Source of the DNA: Pelodera strongyloides
Taxonomy: Eukaryota > Nematoda > Chromadorea > Rhabditida > Rhabditidae
Length of the DNA stretch: 64,000 nt
Assembly: GCA_036852015.1 (NCBI GenBank)
Contig: JAANDG010000167.1
Location: 62,001-126,000, forward strand
Direction of reading: 5' to 3'
Below the pieces are notes generated by a model that was not told the origin of the DNA, searched no databases, and worked only from the letters and a program-made list of their open reading frames with translations. Positions within the stretch are counted from its first letter, which is position 1; the number at the start of each line of letters is the position of its first letter. The position numbers and the translations under genes are program-made. Positions 1 through 12,100 of this stretch are shown here, in pieces.

Positions 1-471
1 CCCTTGTTCAACTCCGAGAACCGCGTCTTCTCGGGGAATTGGCATTGGAGCAGCTTCAGGTTTTGGCATTGTTTGAGGGTGAACTTTGTATTTGTTTGAG
101 CTTAGAAATATGTTGAGACTTGGGGTGCTCCCTTGTTCAACTCCGAGAACCGCGTCTTCTCGGGGAATTGGCATTGGAGCAGCTTCAGGTTTTGGCATTG
201 TTTGAGGGTGAACTTTGTATTTGTTTGAGCTTAGAAATATGTTGAGACTTGGGGTGCTCCCTTGTTCAACTCCGAGAACCGCGTCTTCTCGGGGAATTGG
301 CATTGGAGCAGCTTCAGGTTTTGGCATTGTTTGAGGGTGAACTTTGTATTTGTTTGAGCTTAGAAATATGTTGAGACTTGGGGTGCTCCCTTGTTCAACT
401 CCGAGAACCGCGTCTTCTCGGGGAATTGGCATTGGAGCAGCTTCAGGTGTTGGCATTGTTTGAGGGTGAAC

Positions 472-738
472 GTTGACCGTCGAGATCCATCTGAGATTTA
501 GTTATTATGTTTTGGGTTTAGTTAGAAGTAGGACAGAGAGCGAGAGTACTTTGCCGTTGTTGTTCTGCTATTCTTTGCTTTCATTGACTTCGTTGGACGA
601 TGAGGCTTCGATGCATCTTCTCGACGTAAGATCCCATCCCGTTTGTCGCCAATGAGGAATCCCATCTGCTGCTGCATAGATTTGGTTAGTGTGCACCATT
701 ATTTGATTTTATGAAAATTTGTTTGCAACACTGAGTGA
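472..738. repeat. satellite spacer, copy 1
   Basis: First of four near-identical spacers that interrupt the 129-bp array. It begins GTTGACCGTCGAGATCC directly after the unit end GGGTGAAC and ends near CAACACTGAGTGAGG, after which monomers resume. It contains a 60-codon plus-strand ORF that is also present in copies 3 and 4, but there is no other sign of coding. Confidence 0.85.
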
Positions 739-1005
739 GGGTGAACTTTTGTATTTGTCTGAGCTTAGAAATATGTTGAGACTTGGGGTGCTCCCTTGTT
801 CAACTCCGAGAACCGCGTCTTCTCGGGGAATTGGCATTGGAGCAGCTTCAGGTTTTGGCATTGTTTGAGGGTGAACTTTGTATTTGTTTGAGCTTAGAAA
901 TATGTTGAGACTTGGGGTGCTCCCTTGTTCAACTCCGAGAACCGCGTCTTCTCGGGGAATTGGCATTGGAGCAGCTTCAGGTTTTGGCATTGTTTGAGGG
1001 TGAAC

Positions 1006-1268
1006 GTTGACCGTCGAGATCCATCTGAGATTTAGTTATTATGTTTTGGGTTTAGTTAGAAGTAGGACAGAGAGTACTTTGCCGTTGTTGTTCTGCTATT
1101 CTTTGCTTTCATTGACTTCGTTGGACGATGAGGCTTCGATGCATCTTCTCGACGTAAGATCCCATCCCGTTTGTCGCCAATGAGGAATCCCATCTGCTGC
1201 TGCATAGATTTGGTTAGTGTGCACCATTATTTGATTTTATGAAAATTTGTTTGCAACACTGAGTGAGG
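1006..1268. repeat. satellite spacer, copy 2
   Basis: Same spacer as at 472. It has a small deletion (GAGAGCGAGAGTAC shortened to GAGAGTAC) that breaks the 60-codon ORF, which argues that the ORF is not maintained by selection. Confidence 0.85.
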
Positions 1269-2049
1269 GGTGAACTTTGTATTTGTCTGAGCTTAGAAAT
1301 ATGTTGAGACTTGGGGTGCTCCCTTGTTCAACTCCGAGAACCGCGTCTTCTCGGGGAATTGGCATTGGAGCAGCTTCAGGTTTTGGCATTGTTTGAGGGT
1401 GAACTTTGTATTTGTTTGAGCTTAGAAATATGTTGAGACTTGGGGTGCTCCCTTGTTCAACTCCGAGAACCGCGTCTTCTCGGGGAATTGGCATTGGAGC
1501 AGCTTCAGGTTTTGGCATTGTTTGAGGGTGAACTTTGTATTTGTTTGAGCTTAGAAATATGTTGAGACTTGGGGTGCTCCCTTGTTCAACTCCGAGAACC
1601 GCGTCTTCTCGGGGAATTGGCATTGGAGCAGCTTCAGGTTTTGGCATTGTTTGAGGGTGAACTTTGTATTTGTTTGAGCTTAGAAATATGTTGAGACTTG
1701 GGGTGCTCCCTTGTTCAACTCCGAGAACCGCGTCTTCTCGGGGAATTGGCATTGGAGCAGCTTCAGGTTTTGGCATTGTTTGAGGGTGAACTTTGTATTT
1801 GTTTGAGCTTAGAAATATGTTGAGACTTGGGGTGCTCCCTTGTTCAACTCCGAGAACCGCGTCTTCTCGGGGAATTGGCATTGGAGCAGCTTCAGGTTTT
1901 GGCATTGTTTGAGGGTGAACTTTGTATTTGTTTGAGCTTAGAAATATGTTGAGACTTGGGGTGCTCCCTTGTTCAACTCCGAGAACCGCGTCTTCTCGGG
2001 GAATTGGCATTGGAGCAGCTTCAGGTGTTGGCATTGTTTGAGGGTGAAC

Positions 2050-2320
2050 GTTGACCGTCGAGATCCATCTGAGATTTAGTTATTATGTTTTGGGTTTAGT
2101 TAGAAGTAGGACAGAGAGCGAGAGTACTTTGCCGTTGTTGTTCTGCTATTCTTTGCTTTCATTGACTTCGTTGGACGATGAGGCTTCGATGCATCTTCTC
2201 GACGTAAGATCCCATCCCGTTTGTCGCCAATGAGGAATCCCATCTGCTGCTGCATAGATTTGGTTAGTGTGCACCATTATTTGATTTTATGAAAATTTGT
2301 TTGCAACACTGAGTGAGGGG
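2050..2320. repeat. satellite spacer, copy 3
   Basis: Same spacer as at 472, essentially identical to copy 1. The monomer just before it carries the GGTGTTGG variant also seen before copies 1 and 4, so the spacer and its left-hand unit amplify together. Confidence 0.85.
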
Positions 2321-3089
2321 TGAATTTTGTTTGTCTGAGCTTAGAAATATGTTGAGACTTGGGGTGCTCCCTTGTTCAACTCCGAGAACCGCGTCTTCTC
2401 GGGGAATTGGCATTGGAGCAGCTTCAGGTTTTGGCATTGTTTGAGGGTGAACTTTGTATTTGTTTGAGCTTAGAAATATGTTGAGACTTGGGGTGCTCCC
2501 TTGTTCAACTCCGAGAACCGCGTCTTCTCGGGGAATTGGCATTGGAGCAGCTTCAGGTTTTGGCATTGTTTGAGGGTGAACTTTGTATTTGTTTGAGATT
2601 AGAGAGCTTAGAAATATGTTGAGACTTGGGGTGCTCCCTTGTTCAACTCCGAGAACCGCGTCTTCTCGGGGAATTGGCATTGGAGCAGCTTCAGGTTTTT
2701 GGCATTGTTTGAGGGTGAACTTTGTATTTGTTTTGTTTGAGCTTAGAAATATGTTGAGACTTGGGGTGCTCCCTTGTTCAACTCCGAGAACCGCGTCTTC
2801 TCGGGGAATTGGCATTGGAGCAGCTTGAGTTTTTGGCATTGTTTGAGGGTGAACTTGGTATTTGTTTGAGATTAGAAATTGTATTTGTTTGAGCTTAGAA
2901 ATATGTTGAGACTTGGGGTGCTCCCTTTCAACTCCGAGAACCGCGTCTTCTCGGGGAATTGGCATTGGAGCAGCTTCAGGTTTTGGCATTGTTTGAGGGT
3001 GAACTTTGTATTTGTTTGAGCTCAGAAATATGTTGAGACTTGGGGTGCTCCCTTGTTCAACTCCGAGAACCGCGTCTTCTCGGGGAATT

Positions 3090-3450
3090 TCCAAGGGGCC
3101 TCGGTGGCCCATTGGAAACGTCCGCGCTTCGCAGTCAGCCGACCCGAGTTCGAATCCAGCCACAACACTCACTCAATGCCACCGAGGCGGGGAAAATCGA
3201 GGCGAATCCCCCATTGCCTAGCCTGAAGACTTCGAGGGATTTGTCCTTTCGTCTCGTCGTCAAACACTCTGTATAACTCCACAAAACCTCATTGGAAAGA
3301 TCAAGGATCGTCATTATCTGAAGAAAAATCTCCCCTCCACCCATTCCCCCGCGGATTGAAGAAGCACGACGCTAGAAACCTTCCGCACTTGTTCCATGTA
3401 CTTGATTGATGTTGTATCTGATTGATTGTATGTGTGAATAAAGTAGTGAT
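3090..3450 (+). mobile_element. tRNA-derived SINE-like insertion in satellite unit
   Basis: A 361-bp foreign segment splits one satellite unit. The unit reads GGGGAATT up to 3089 and resumes at AATTGGCATTGG from 3451, so the insert is bounded by a 4-bp AATT duplication. Its left end has tRNA-like internal promoter elements: an A-box-like GGCCTCGGTGGCCC and a B-box-like GAGTTCGAATCC about 50 bases later. It ends GAATAAAGTAGTGAT. The arrangement fits a tRNA-derived SINE. No second copy was found in the window. Confidence 0.65.
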
Positions 3451-3498
3451 AATTGGCATTGGAGCAGCTTCAGGTGTTGGCATTGTTTGAGGGTGAAC

Positions 3499-3765
3499 GT
3501 TGACCGTCGAGATCCATCTGAGATTTAGTTATTATGTTTTGGGTTTAGTTAGAAGTAGGACAGAGAGCGAGAGGACTTTGCCGTTGTTGTTCTGCTATTC
3601 TTTTCTTTCATTGACTTCGTTGTACGATGAGGCTTCGATGCATCTTCTCGACGTAAGATCCCATCCCGTTTGTCGCCAATGAGGAATCCCATATGTTGCT
3701 GCATAGTTTTGGTTAGTGTGCACCGTTATTTGATTTTATGAAACTTTGTTTGCAACACTGAGTGA
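3499..3765. repeat. satellite spacer, copy 4, array edge
   Basis: Last and most diverged spacer copy, with several substitutions. Unique sequence follows after about 3765, so this copy marks the right edge of the satellite. Confidence 0.8.
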
Positions 3766-3999
3766 CGTCTAGTAGTTTACTTCCAAGTGTGTGGGTTGAA
3801 CAGAAAGCTGAAAACAATTTTGCTCTGACGTATTTTTTGAAATGAAATTTCACGAGTGCGTTGGCTTTCTTATAACAAAATAGCGGACTGTATAGTTCTG
3901 ATTGCTTTTTTTTTTCATTTAGGCATTCTAGAATTGTATATTACCATTTTGTTTTCATTTGGATTTGTACCTGACTGTGTATTTAACTTATGTTTTCAG

Positions 4000-4187
4000 A
4001 AGGTCCCTCTATCCTGAGCGCTTTATACACTGCTGGGAAAGTAGCTGCACTATATTGGCGGAGGAATTCGAAGAATGGGAACGTGGACAACATCGTTAGG
4101 ACTTTCGACATCCCCATTCAATCTGTATCTACTACATCTTTTCGCCATTGCTCTCTTCTTATATATCTTTACAAGAAAATACAATAG
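4000..4187 (+). CDS. possible terminal exon of an unrecognised gene
   Basis: A 62-codon open frame follows a good acceptor (TTTTCAG at 3993-3999) and ends at TAG 4185-4187. The first residues after the acceptor would be GPSILSALYTAGKVAALYW. If real, it is the last exon of a plus-strand gene whose earlier exons lie upstream, yet satellite occupies everything to the window edge, so it may instead be a gene remnant cut off by the satellite. I do not recognise the peptide. mL65 begins about 600 bp downstream. Confidence 0.3.
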
Positions 4188-4803
4188 ACATTTCCACATG
4201 TAATTTACCTACATGCATATATCGGAAAGAAAGCTATTGTATAAGGCTCACGGTTTAAGACATCTAAACATGCTGAACATCCAAACCTCTGACATTCAGT
4301 AGTAACTCAAAGCAGAAGTCATTATTTGGACACGAACTATATGAGTAGCAAGAAAGTTTTTTTATGGAAAACATTTGACGACCCAGTACGCTAGTCTTTC
4401 CGGGTACTCGGGAAAGTTCATTTGTCTCGTGATTTATTTGATACAGCGTACCAAAAAATAGTGAAAAGTGTAACATAGTGGAAATATAAACTATTTAAAA
4501 AAAATTTTATTGCACTGGAAAGTCTACAAAACTCAAATCGGGAATATTTATCGCCACCGACAAAAAAATACATTTTGAAATGCACTCCTGCTACCGTAGT
4601 TCTACAGTACATTTACGTTATACTCGATTTACATGAATATATTATTTTGGCAAAATTTGAAAAAAATTTATTTTCTTTTGTTGTCTTTTGTCCTTTTAAT
4701 TCACTGTTTACATCCGGTACCTACCCAAGAAGAAAACGGCGTCCCCGTGGATTTATCGTTTAATCTGTCATTAGTATGGTTTTGACAGTTGGTGTATTTC
4801 AGA

Positions 4804-7800
4804 ATGCTCTCGCTACGCTGCCGCGTGACGCTTTCACGCTTTTTCCTCTCCCGCTCATCTTCCAATGCTGCTACTGAACACCCAGTTGTGCCGGACGAGT
4901 CACCAGCTGTAAGTTTCTTTCTATTTTCACCGGTGCTTAGGTATGTGCACAGTGGTAAAAATCAAAAGCCCACTTTCCTTCTCCGAGCAAAAGTACCGCG
5001 CTGCAGTCCTTTTGTCCGGCTTTCCAATGTGTTACTTATAATTATTAGATCGCTTTTCAGGACAACACACCGCCTGCTGTACGGAATGAACCGGCGGATC
5101 CGAAACTCATCCATCGCCCTCCACATTACCGGAAAGTCCACAGACATCACATGCCAAAGCACATGCTTCAGGATGAATTTCCAGTAACTTTTATTCTATT
5201 ACAACACTCTTATTATATAAAGGAGAAGGGTTTTAATAAGCTGACCAAATTTCTGCAATTCTCCTATTCTCGAAAACGTGCACAATCCAATCTTATTACA
5301 TAACGTTTGTAAACTTTGGAATATACGCTTCAACCGTTTTATATAAATACCAGCCGGCTACGCCGCCCGAGGCGACTTTCTAGTAAATTTACTTTATTTT
5401 ATGCATACGTGAAACGTAGATTAAAAATCAGTTAACAAAATTAGGGCACGGATCATATGCTAAAATCCTAGCTTCGTCCCTTCTTTTGTTGCTCTAGATT
5501 TGCATGGTCTTTGTAGTTTACACCTAGTACTTTGAGCGCCGCGGAAACGCCCGAACGATACACCACACATATTCCATATATGCAGCCTTTTTTGGACGTG
5601 TGTGAGAGGGGCGCTCGGGAAGTGAGATGGCTCAGTGCACGGGAACGTGAACTACTGAACAATCCTACAACCTGAGCGTAACGCACATCATCCAAACGTA
5701 CAATCAAACAAACGCACAAACAAACAAACAAAGCTCCCAACTTTATATAATAAGATATGCCTATTACTGCGAGTACGGGGCATGTAGCTTTGGAAATTCG
5801 CTTCAGGTGGCGATAGCCGCCGAGTCATTTTATTTATGACATTAGCAGTCTACAATTTATTATTTTTAACAAACAGAACAAATATTACAGAACGCTGGAG
5901 ATGTGTCTGGTTCCGGGGCTCGTCTATTCGACTATTATAAAATGGCCGATTTGGTTAACTCCATGCCCACAATACAGGAGAAGATTGATATTGTGAATCC
6001 GTACGAAAGGCCGTGGACTCGCGCCGAGAAAACATGGAGACGGTCAGTTTGCTTGCACTGCATTGCATGCTATTTACTTGGCATGGATTAACCACCATGG
6101 ATGAACCCGAATAGAAGGTATGGGAAGTCCAGACTGTCCAGAGGTGGTATGCGAAATTTATTTGAAACGTACCACAAAAAGAGAAAATCTCGCGAACCAC
6201 CTCCGGGTTCAGAAAAATAACTTCTTTTTTTTTGTGTGGACTTTGTGCGAAACTGACGACAACTTGTACGGAATTAATATTCGCGAAAAGTAGGGAACAA
6301 ATTAAGTTGCCGTTAGGTTGAAGAATGCCGGCTTGTTTTGTTCGGTTTTAAAAATTCGTATATTACGTAAATTACACACCGATCAATTTACTTACGCTTA
6401 GCAACATTTAAGTATCTCTGTTCAGCGACTGGCATCCTTCGTTAATGGCCACCCGTAAGGCCTGGGCACTTCCCCTGGTGCCCTCCTATTTTGACTGCCT
6501 CAATTACTACAAGTATATAACGAAGAGTCGACTGGTTGAGGGCCCCCTGGACGATTTATATGAGACTCTGAATCCGGCGACGGAATTGTTTGAGGTGGGT
6601 CGTTGGAATTATTCGTCGCGATGGTGTTTTGTCTTATTCGTCCACAGAATCACAAGCAGTGGCCGTATTTCACGAACGCCGGGAGCTCCCCTGTGGGAGG
6701 TGAGAGAACGAGAGGGATCACGCGAACCAGTGACACGTAGAGACAAATCCTCCCACCCAGGGAGGATCATGGTGTTCGTGCATACGGCATACGGCCACTG
6801 CAGGGCGTAAACCTCGTGACTGCCGATTTCGCGGAAACGTGGAATTATCTCTATCCATAAGACGGCATCACTTCGTATCTATAATTTTCCGGCGATCGCA
6901 CCCTTTTGTGTTTCTATGTACCTAATTTACGGCCAATAATCGGAGTTTGTTTATACTGACTGAGTACTACACTAAGAAATACACATTGTTGCTTATTGTA
7001 ATAAGCTTCCCGGTTTTTCTTTGGCATTATTATGATTTCATTTTTAGAAAACCTTTGCCGAAGCATTGCTGCATAATCTGAAGTCTCCACGGTTTGACAG
7101 CACTGGGGAGAAAGTGAGTTTTATTTATTTGTGCCATTTCCCGAATTGCTTTGTTAGGCGCTTCGTTACCTTAAATTGCCGTTAGATAGATACCTTAGAG
7201 TTAAGGCCCATTCTTTGTGACCCAGAGACCCAGTATCTTATAAATGTATCTGTATTACCATTTTACTGACTGTAAGCGCCTTAGAGGTCAGTCTAGCTGT
7301 TTCGACTTTGTCTGTACCGCTTACTATGTAAGGTCGAAGTTTGGTACTTTGTTTGTTTGTTTGTTATGAAGTTATTCTCCCCCATTTTCAGGTTGATGCC
7401 ATTCTAGCTGCAGCGGCTGACTGTGCAACAATGTCATTGGCACATAACGTCAAACGTCTTGCCGATTACAGGGTAAGTTATATTTGATATTAATCCTTTA
7501 TTCTGTTTTAAGTAGATTAACTGGAGCCTGGAGTTTTCCTTTATTAGTTTGTTAATTAATTTGTTAAAGGATATTTCGTTGGATACGTGTTATATGGGCT
7601 TGGCCTTGGGCTTTACTCGATAAGGGAGGCTGCTGAATGACAGTCCGGCCGTATTCACCAACACATAGAGAGCCCTTCCTAGGCTTACGAGCGCTCTGAA
7701 TCTCTTCTGCTGTCGCACTCTACGCACTCAGTCCCCTAGGGAGGCCAGGGAGGGCTCCCTGCGTGTTAGCGAATACGGTCTCTGGTTCTAATCCTTGATT

Positions 7801-9084
7801 TCTTATATCCCGTTTATTTCCAGACGGCGTACAACTGTCAAAGTGAAGCTTTTTGGATTCGAGCTGGGTAAGTCATTTTTATTTACCAGATGCCATATTC
7901 ACCAGTCGACCAGTCCCATTCCCCGTGGGAAATATTCCCTGGGGATAGAAAATATCATTCTAGAGACACGCCCAGAACAAGACGGGGAATTCCCCATGGG
8001 GAATTGAGTGGTGAATATGGCCTCAGATCATCGCATTCCATTTTCTGTTGTTCAACAGCAACAGCTTTTTTTCTTAATTAACATTAACTACATTAACGTT
8101 GCGATTGGATAGGACCCTTTTTAGTCTTAGGGAAACTGTGAGCGTTTTTTTTCACTTTTCCCCTACTTTAACCTAACCTTTTTTTTACAATTAGTATTTG
8201 TGTGCGCATAATCCTTGTTTGGCATGGAAATCGGAGATTCGTGTTGAACTAACACGTTATTATTTCCTCTTTCCATCTTTTAAAATTACTTTTCAGATTC
8301 ATGTTTTTGTACGATTTCAAGGAGCTCGGCACTGAGACGACGACAAGGAAATTGCACAATGCAGCCAAGTATATTGGGGATGACAGGTTTGTAGTTTGTA
8401 TTCGTTTTTTTAAAGCGAGCAGCGAGATACCGGCCGGTTTTTGAAACACTTCGCATAAATACATTCTTATGTATTTATGCGAAGCGGGGTCTATTTTTTA
8501 TGCTAAATTATTCTCATTTACGTATGACGCATAAGAATGTTGGTGTACTCGATGCGTTTCAAAAACCGGCCGGTATTTCGCTTTAAAGAAAAATACGAAA
8601 GGTCTTCTTGGTTTTGCAAGCTACAAGCTCCACAAAATGACATGACGACGGTGAAAATAAGCTATACAATTAAGTTGTGTTATTCTTATTTTACTGCGTT
8701 GTAGTTAAATTTTAAAGCGAAATACCGGCCGGTTTTTAAAACGCATCGTGGTCAACGGAATTCTTACATATTTATGCTAATTTACTCGAGTTTAGCTCAA
8801 TTTTTATTCGAATTTACGTTCATTTGCATAAACTGAATGAGAATGATGGTGTTTTTGGTGTGTTTCGAAACCGGCCGCTATTTCGCTTTAAAGGATTTTC
8901 TCCCTTGCATGATGAGTGCTGAGTCACGACGGAGAAAAATATATATAAGATGTAAATAAGTCATTGAATTACAAGCCATTAAAATAGATTTTGTTGAGTT
9001 TTGCATTTCATGGTCTACTTTTTCAGGAGGAAACTTGGTGAACTAGCCTTCACTAGCCGGGATCGTTTGTCAGTCCAGGTGGGC

Positions 9085-9123
<39 letters not shown>

Positions 9124-12100
9124 ATTATTATTCATTGTTGTTATTATATTAGGTTCTATCAAAGAATTCCACCGATAAACTCTAAGAAACAAAAAATAGC
9201 TTGCCTCTTGTCAAAAATAAACCTTCTCTAGAAATATGCTTCTATTAGATCCGATCAAGAATTCAACGGAAAAATAACTTGTTGCCAAAACAAATAAACC
9301 TCTTAAAATAAACTTGTATTAGGTTCGATCAAGAACGCAACCAAAGGATCTGTTTGGCTTGGACAGTGCCGAAGTTGAGACGCCTGTTTTCGATGAAAGC
9401 GTTGATGTGAACGAGGATGTTCTCTTTTCACCCAAGGTTCTTTTAATTTTGTTTATTCTTAAAATCAGCGTATTTGGAGCATGTACATTCCCATATGTTG
9501 TATGCAAATTAGTCTTATGATCGTTTCGGTTGCTTGTCTCAGATTTCACATGAATAGTGAAAAGCAGGACCGCCACAAAAGAGTTTAATTCTCAAAAGTT
9601 CAAAAGATATTGTGGAGTTAGCGTCTAACTCTAGTGCGAAGCGTTAAAGCGAACTAATGGCCAGTTTTCGAAACGTATTTGGAGCATGTACATTCCCTTG
9701 TGTTGTATGCAAATTAGTCTAATAATCGTGCAGTAATTTTGTCTGCCAATACGCTGCAACCATGGCCGCTGTACGGCTTTAATCTCTAAACTTCAATACC
9801 TTTACATTTTCATCCAGTTATTGTTGCTTTGTCACATTGACCTCATTTTCAGGTGTTCAACCTTTGGCCCGATGAGAACCCACTTTGGCAGTGTCCTGGA
9901 TACTTCCCGGAATCAGGTTTGTTGTTTTATTTAGCGATTCCTTTTGTAGTTTGTAGTTTTATTTAACGATTCCTTTTGTAGTTTGTAGTTTTTTTTGGTG
10001 GATCACGTTTTCTCATTCTCGGGGCAATGTTAACTGATTATTTACATGTGTAGTTGTAGTGTAGTGTAGTATCATTTTTTACTAGATTATTATGGATATT
10101 TTTTGTTCAGAAGAGACGCATCCGTACGGCCGTCTAGCTTTCAAATCACTCTCTGGATTGAAGGAGCGTTTTGAGTACTGGAAGATTGCGCAAACGGAGG
10201 TGATTATTATTTATTATTAATTTTGGTGATAAATGTATAGGATATAACTGTTCGTTGGGGTAAAATGATGGAAGTGTGCTATGTTTACGTGATTTTATTG
10301 TTAGTTTTTTTTTGTGTCGTATGTGTTCGATTTGCATAAATGTGCGTGCTGAGAGAATATGCGCGTTTACTTTTTTGTTGTCAAATGCAAAGAAAGTTGG
10401 TTTGCTGGTTGCTTACTCGTTTTCTATAAGTTGTAAGTTCCTTTGTTTAGTTCCCGGAAACCCTGAGCGAGTGTATCAAGGCGCAAACAGTCTCGAGCTT
10501 GTTTACAACACTGTGTGCCCAGGCTCACGCACAAGGTTTGTTATTTGTTTATTTCTAGAACATATTTTGTTTCCTGGAGGATAAATTGGATAAATATAGA
10601 TTACGTCGTGTATAGTTATTTCTTTTTAAAGGGAGAGGCCCATGAGAATAAAGTTTTCCTCAATTTATTTGTAAAGAATGTCCGGAATTTCAGAAATATT
10701 ACCGTGAAAACCGCATTGCTTGAAGCCTAGAACTCATAGAGTTATTCCCCGGCAAAGAGTTCGGCCAGGTACCGTAGTCAGAATCAATTTTCTCGCTTTT
10801 AGGGCATTCTTGTATAGCGAACGCCTCTTTATAGTTGTAGGAATGATCTTTATTCGTTTGACCATTCTTATATAGAGAAAGAATGCAAATGAACGCATAT
10901 AAACCGTAAAAACGGACATTGACGTTGCTGACTACGGTACCTAGCCGAACTCTTTGCCGGGGAATAACTCTGTGGCTTAACGCAATGCGGTTTACACAGT
11001 AATAATTCTGAAATCTTTACAAATAAATTCAAGAAAACTTTCTTCTCATGGGCCTCTCCCTTTAATGGCCTTATCATTACAGTAATAATAATAATTTATT
11101 GGTAATGAAACCACACAAATAAGAACATGCACAATAATTCAAATAGTACATAACAAAAACCAAATGGTAACCCTAAGATGAAGGATGAAGTGCCTTACGA
11201 CACATACGTACTAATAAGGGACCTAGTAATTCCTGTAATTGTGTCGACTGGCACGCAATTTGCATATACTTTTCGCTAGGGACGATTCACTAACCACGTT
11301 CCGTACCTCTTTATTGTTTTGTGTGGATTCAGGCTTCACCGCATATAAAACAATTTGCATAGAAAACATGTAAATAAGTACATTAATGTACTTGTTCACT
11401 TTTGCACTTTGCAAACCGCGTACCATACTGCTTTGATGTTCCACTTGGATTCCGACTTCACCCAATGACCCAAATATACGGATAACCGTTTCACAACCCA
11501 CATACCATACCGCTTTAATAATTTTTGATTCAGGCTTCACCCAATACACGGATGTGACGCGGCCATTCACTTCGCAGCTGGTTTTGTCGGACGGACAGTA
11601 CTTTGCATTCGCAGTGGGGCAGTTGAACACACTGGCAATCAATATTGACTGTGATGGTTAGTTTTTTTGTGTCATCTTTTCATCTATGTGAGGGTGTAAG
11701 GCCTCAGTACCGGGCGTAACTTGCCTGAGTTTACGCTCACCTTTACCTGGTCGCTTAGAAGAGTTTACCTCTTTCCGTGAGTACTTTATGTGTTGTCCTG
11801 GTTTCTGGGCGTAACTGGTGCGGTGCGTAATTATTAAATCATGCACGAATAAGCTGCGGTTGCTCAGATATGTGCGGAGAGTATCACGAGTTTGTATCTG
11901 GGTGGGAATGTGACGTATCATGGATGCATTAGCATTATGTTTCAACCGCTAAACTAAAGAATCCGTCTATTCCACATGATGTTGCTGCTGCTCTTTCGTC
12001 TTTCAGTTTCTATGGTTCATTTTGCTGCTGGGTCCTCTAAGGTTTTGTGTTGTGAATACTATATATTGTTAGCTAGATAAGTGAAAGTTAAAATGTTTCT

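Larger units (their letters stand above)
1..3770. repeat. 129-bp satellite with higher-order spacers
   Basis: Head-to-tail units of 129 bp (for example starting at 1 and 130) run through most of this stretch and are nearly identical. Blocks of units are separated by four copies of a 265-290 bp spacer. Each unit contains a perfect 7-bp inverted repeat, CCGAGAA and TTCTCGG, around a 7-base loop. Because 129 is a multiple of three and one minus-strand frame is open, arrays read as a 43-residue repeat starting MPKPEAAPMPIPRED. Units from about 2590 to 3090 carry small indels that break this frame. The array starts outside the window. No known protein matches the repeat, so I treat it as satellite DNA rather than a gene. 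Confidence 0.95.

Noticed and set aside
1237..2034. 265-residue minus-strand ORF as a protein gene
   Set aside because: It is entirely six satellite units with no splice or start context, and other blocks of the same array are frame-broken.
2051..2233. 60-codon plus-strand ORF repeated in satellite spacers
   Set aside because: Copy 2 has a deletion that destroys it, so there is no sign of selection.
5468..5740. 90-codon minus-strand ORF in mL65 intron 2
   Set aside because: It overlaps a dispersed repeat (GCGTAACGCA and CAAACAAACAAA) and resembles no protein.
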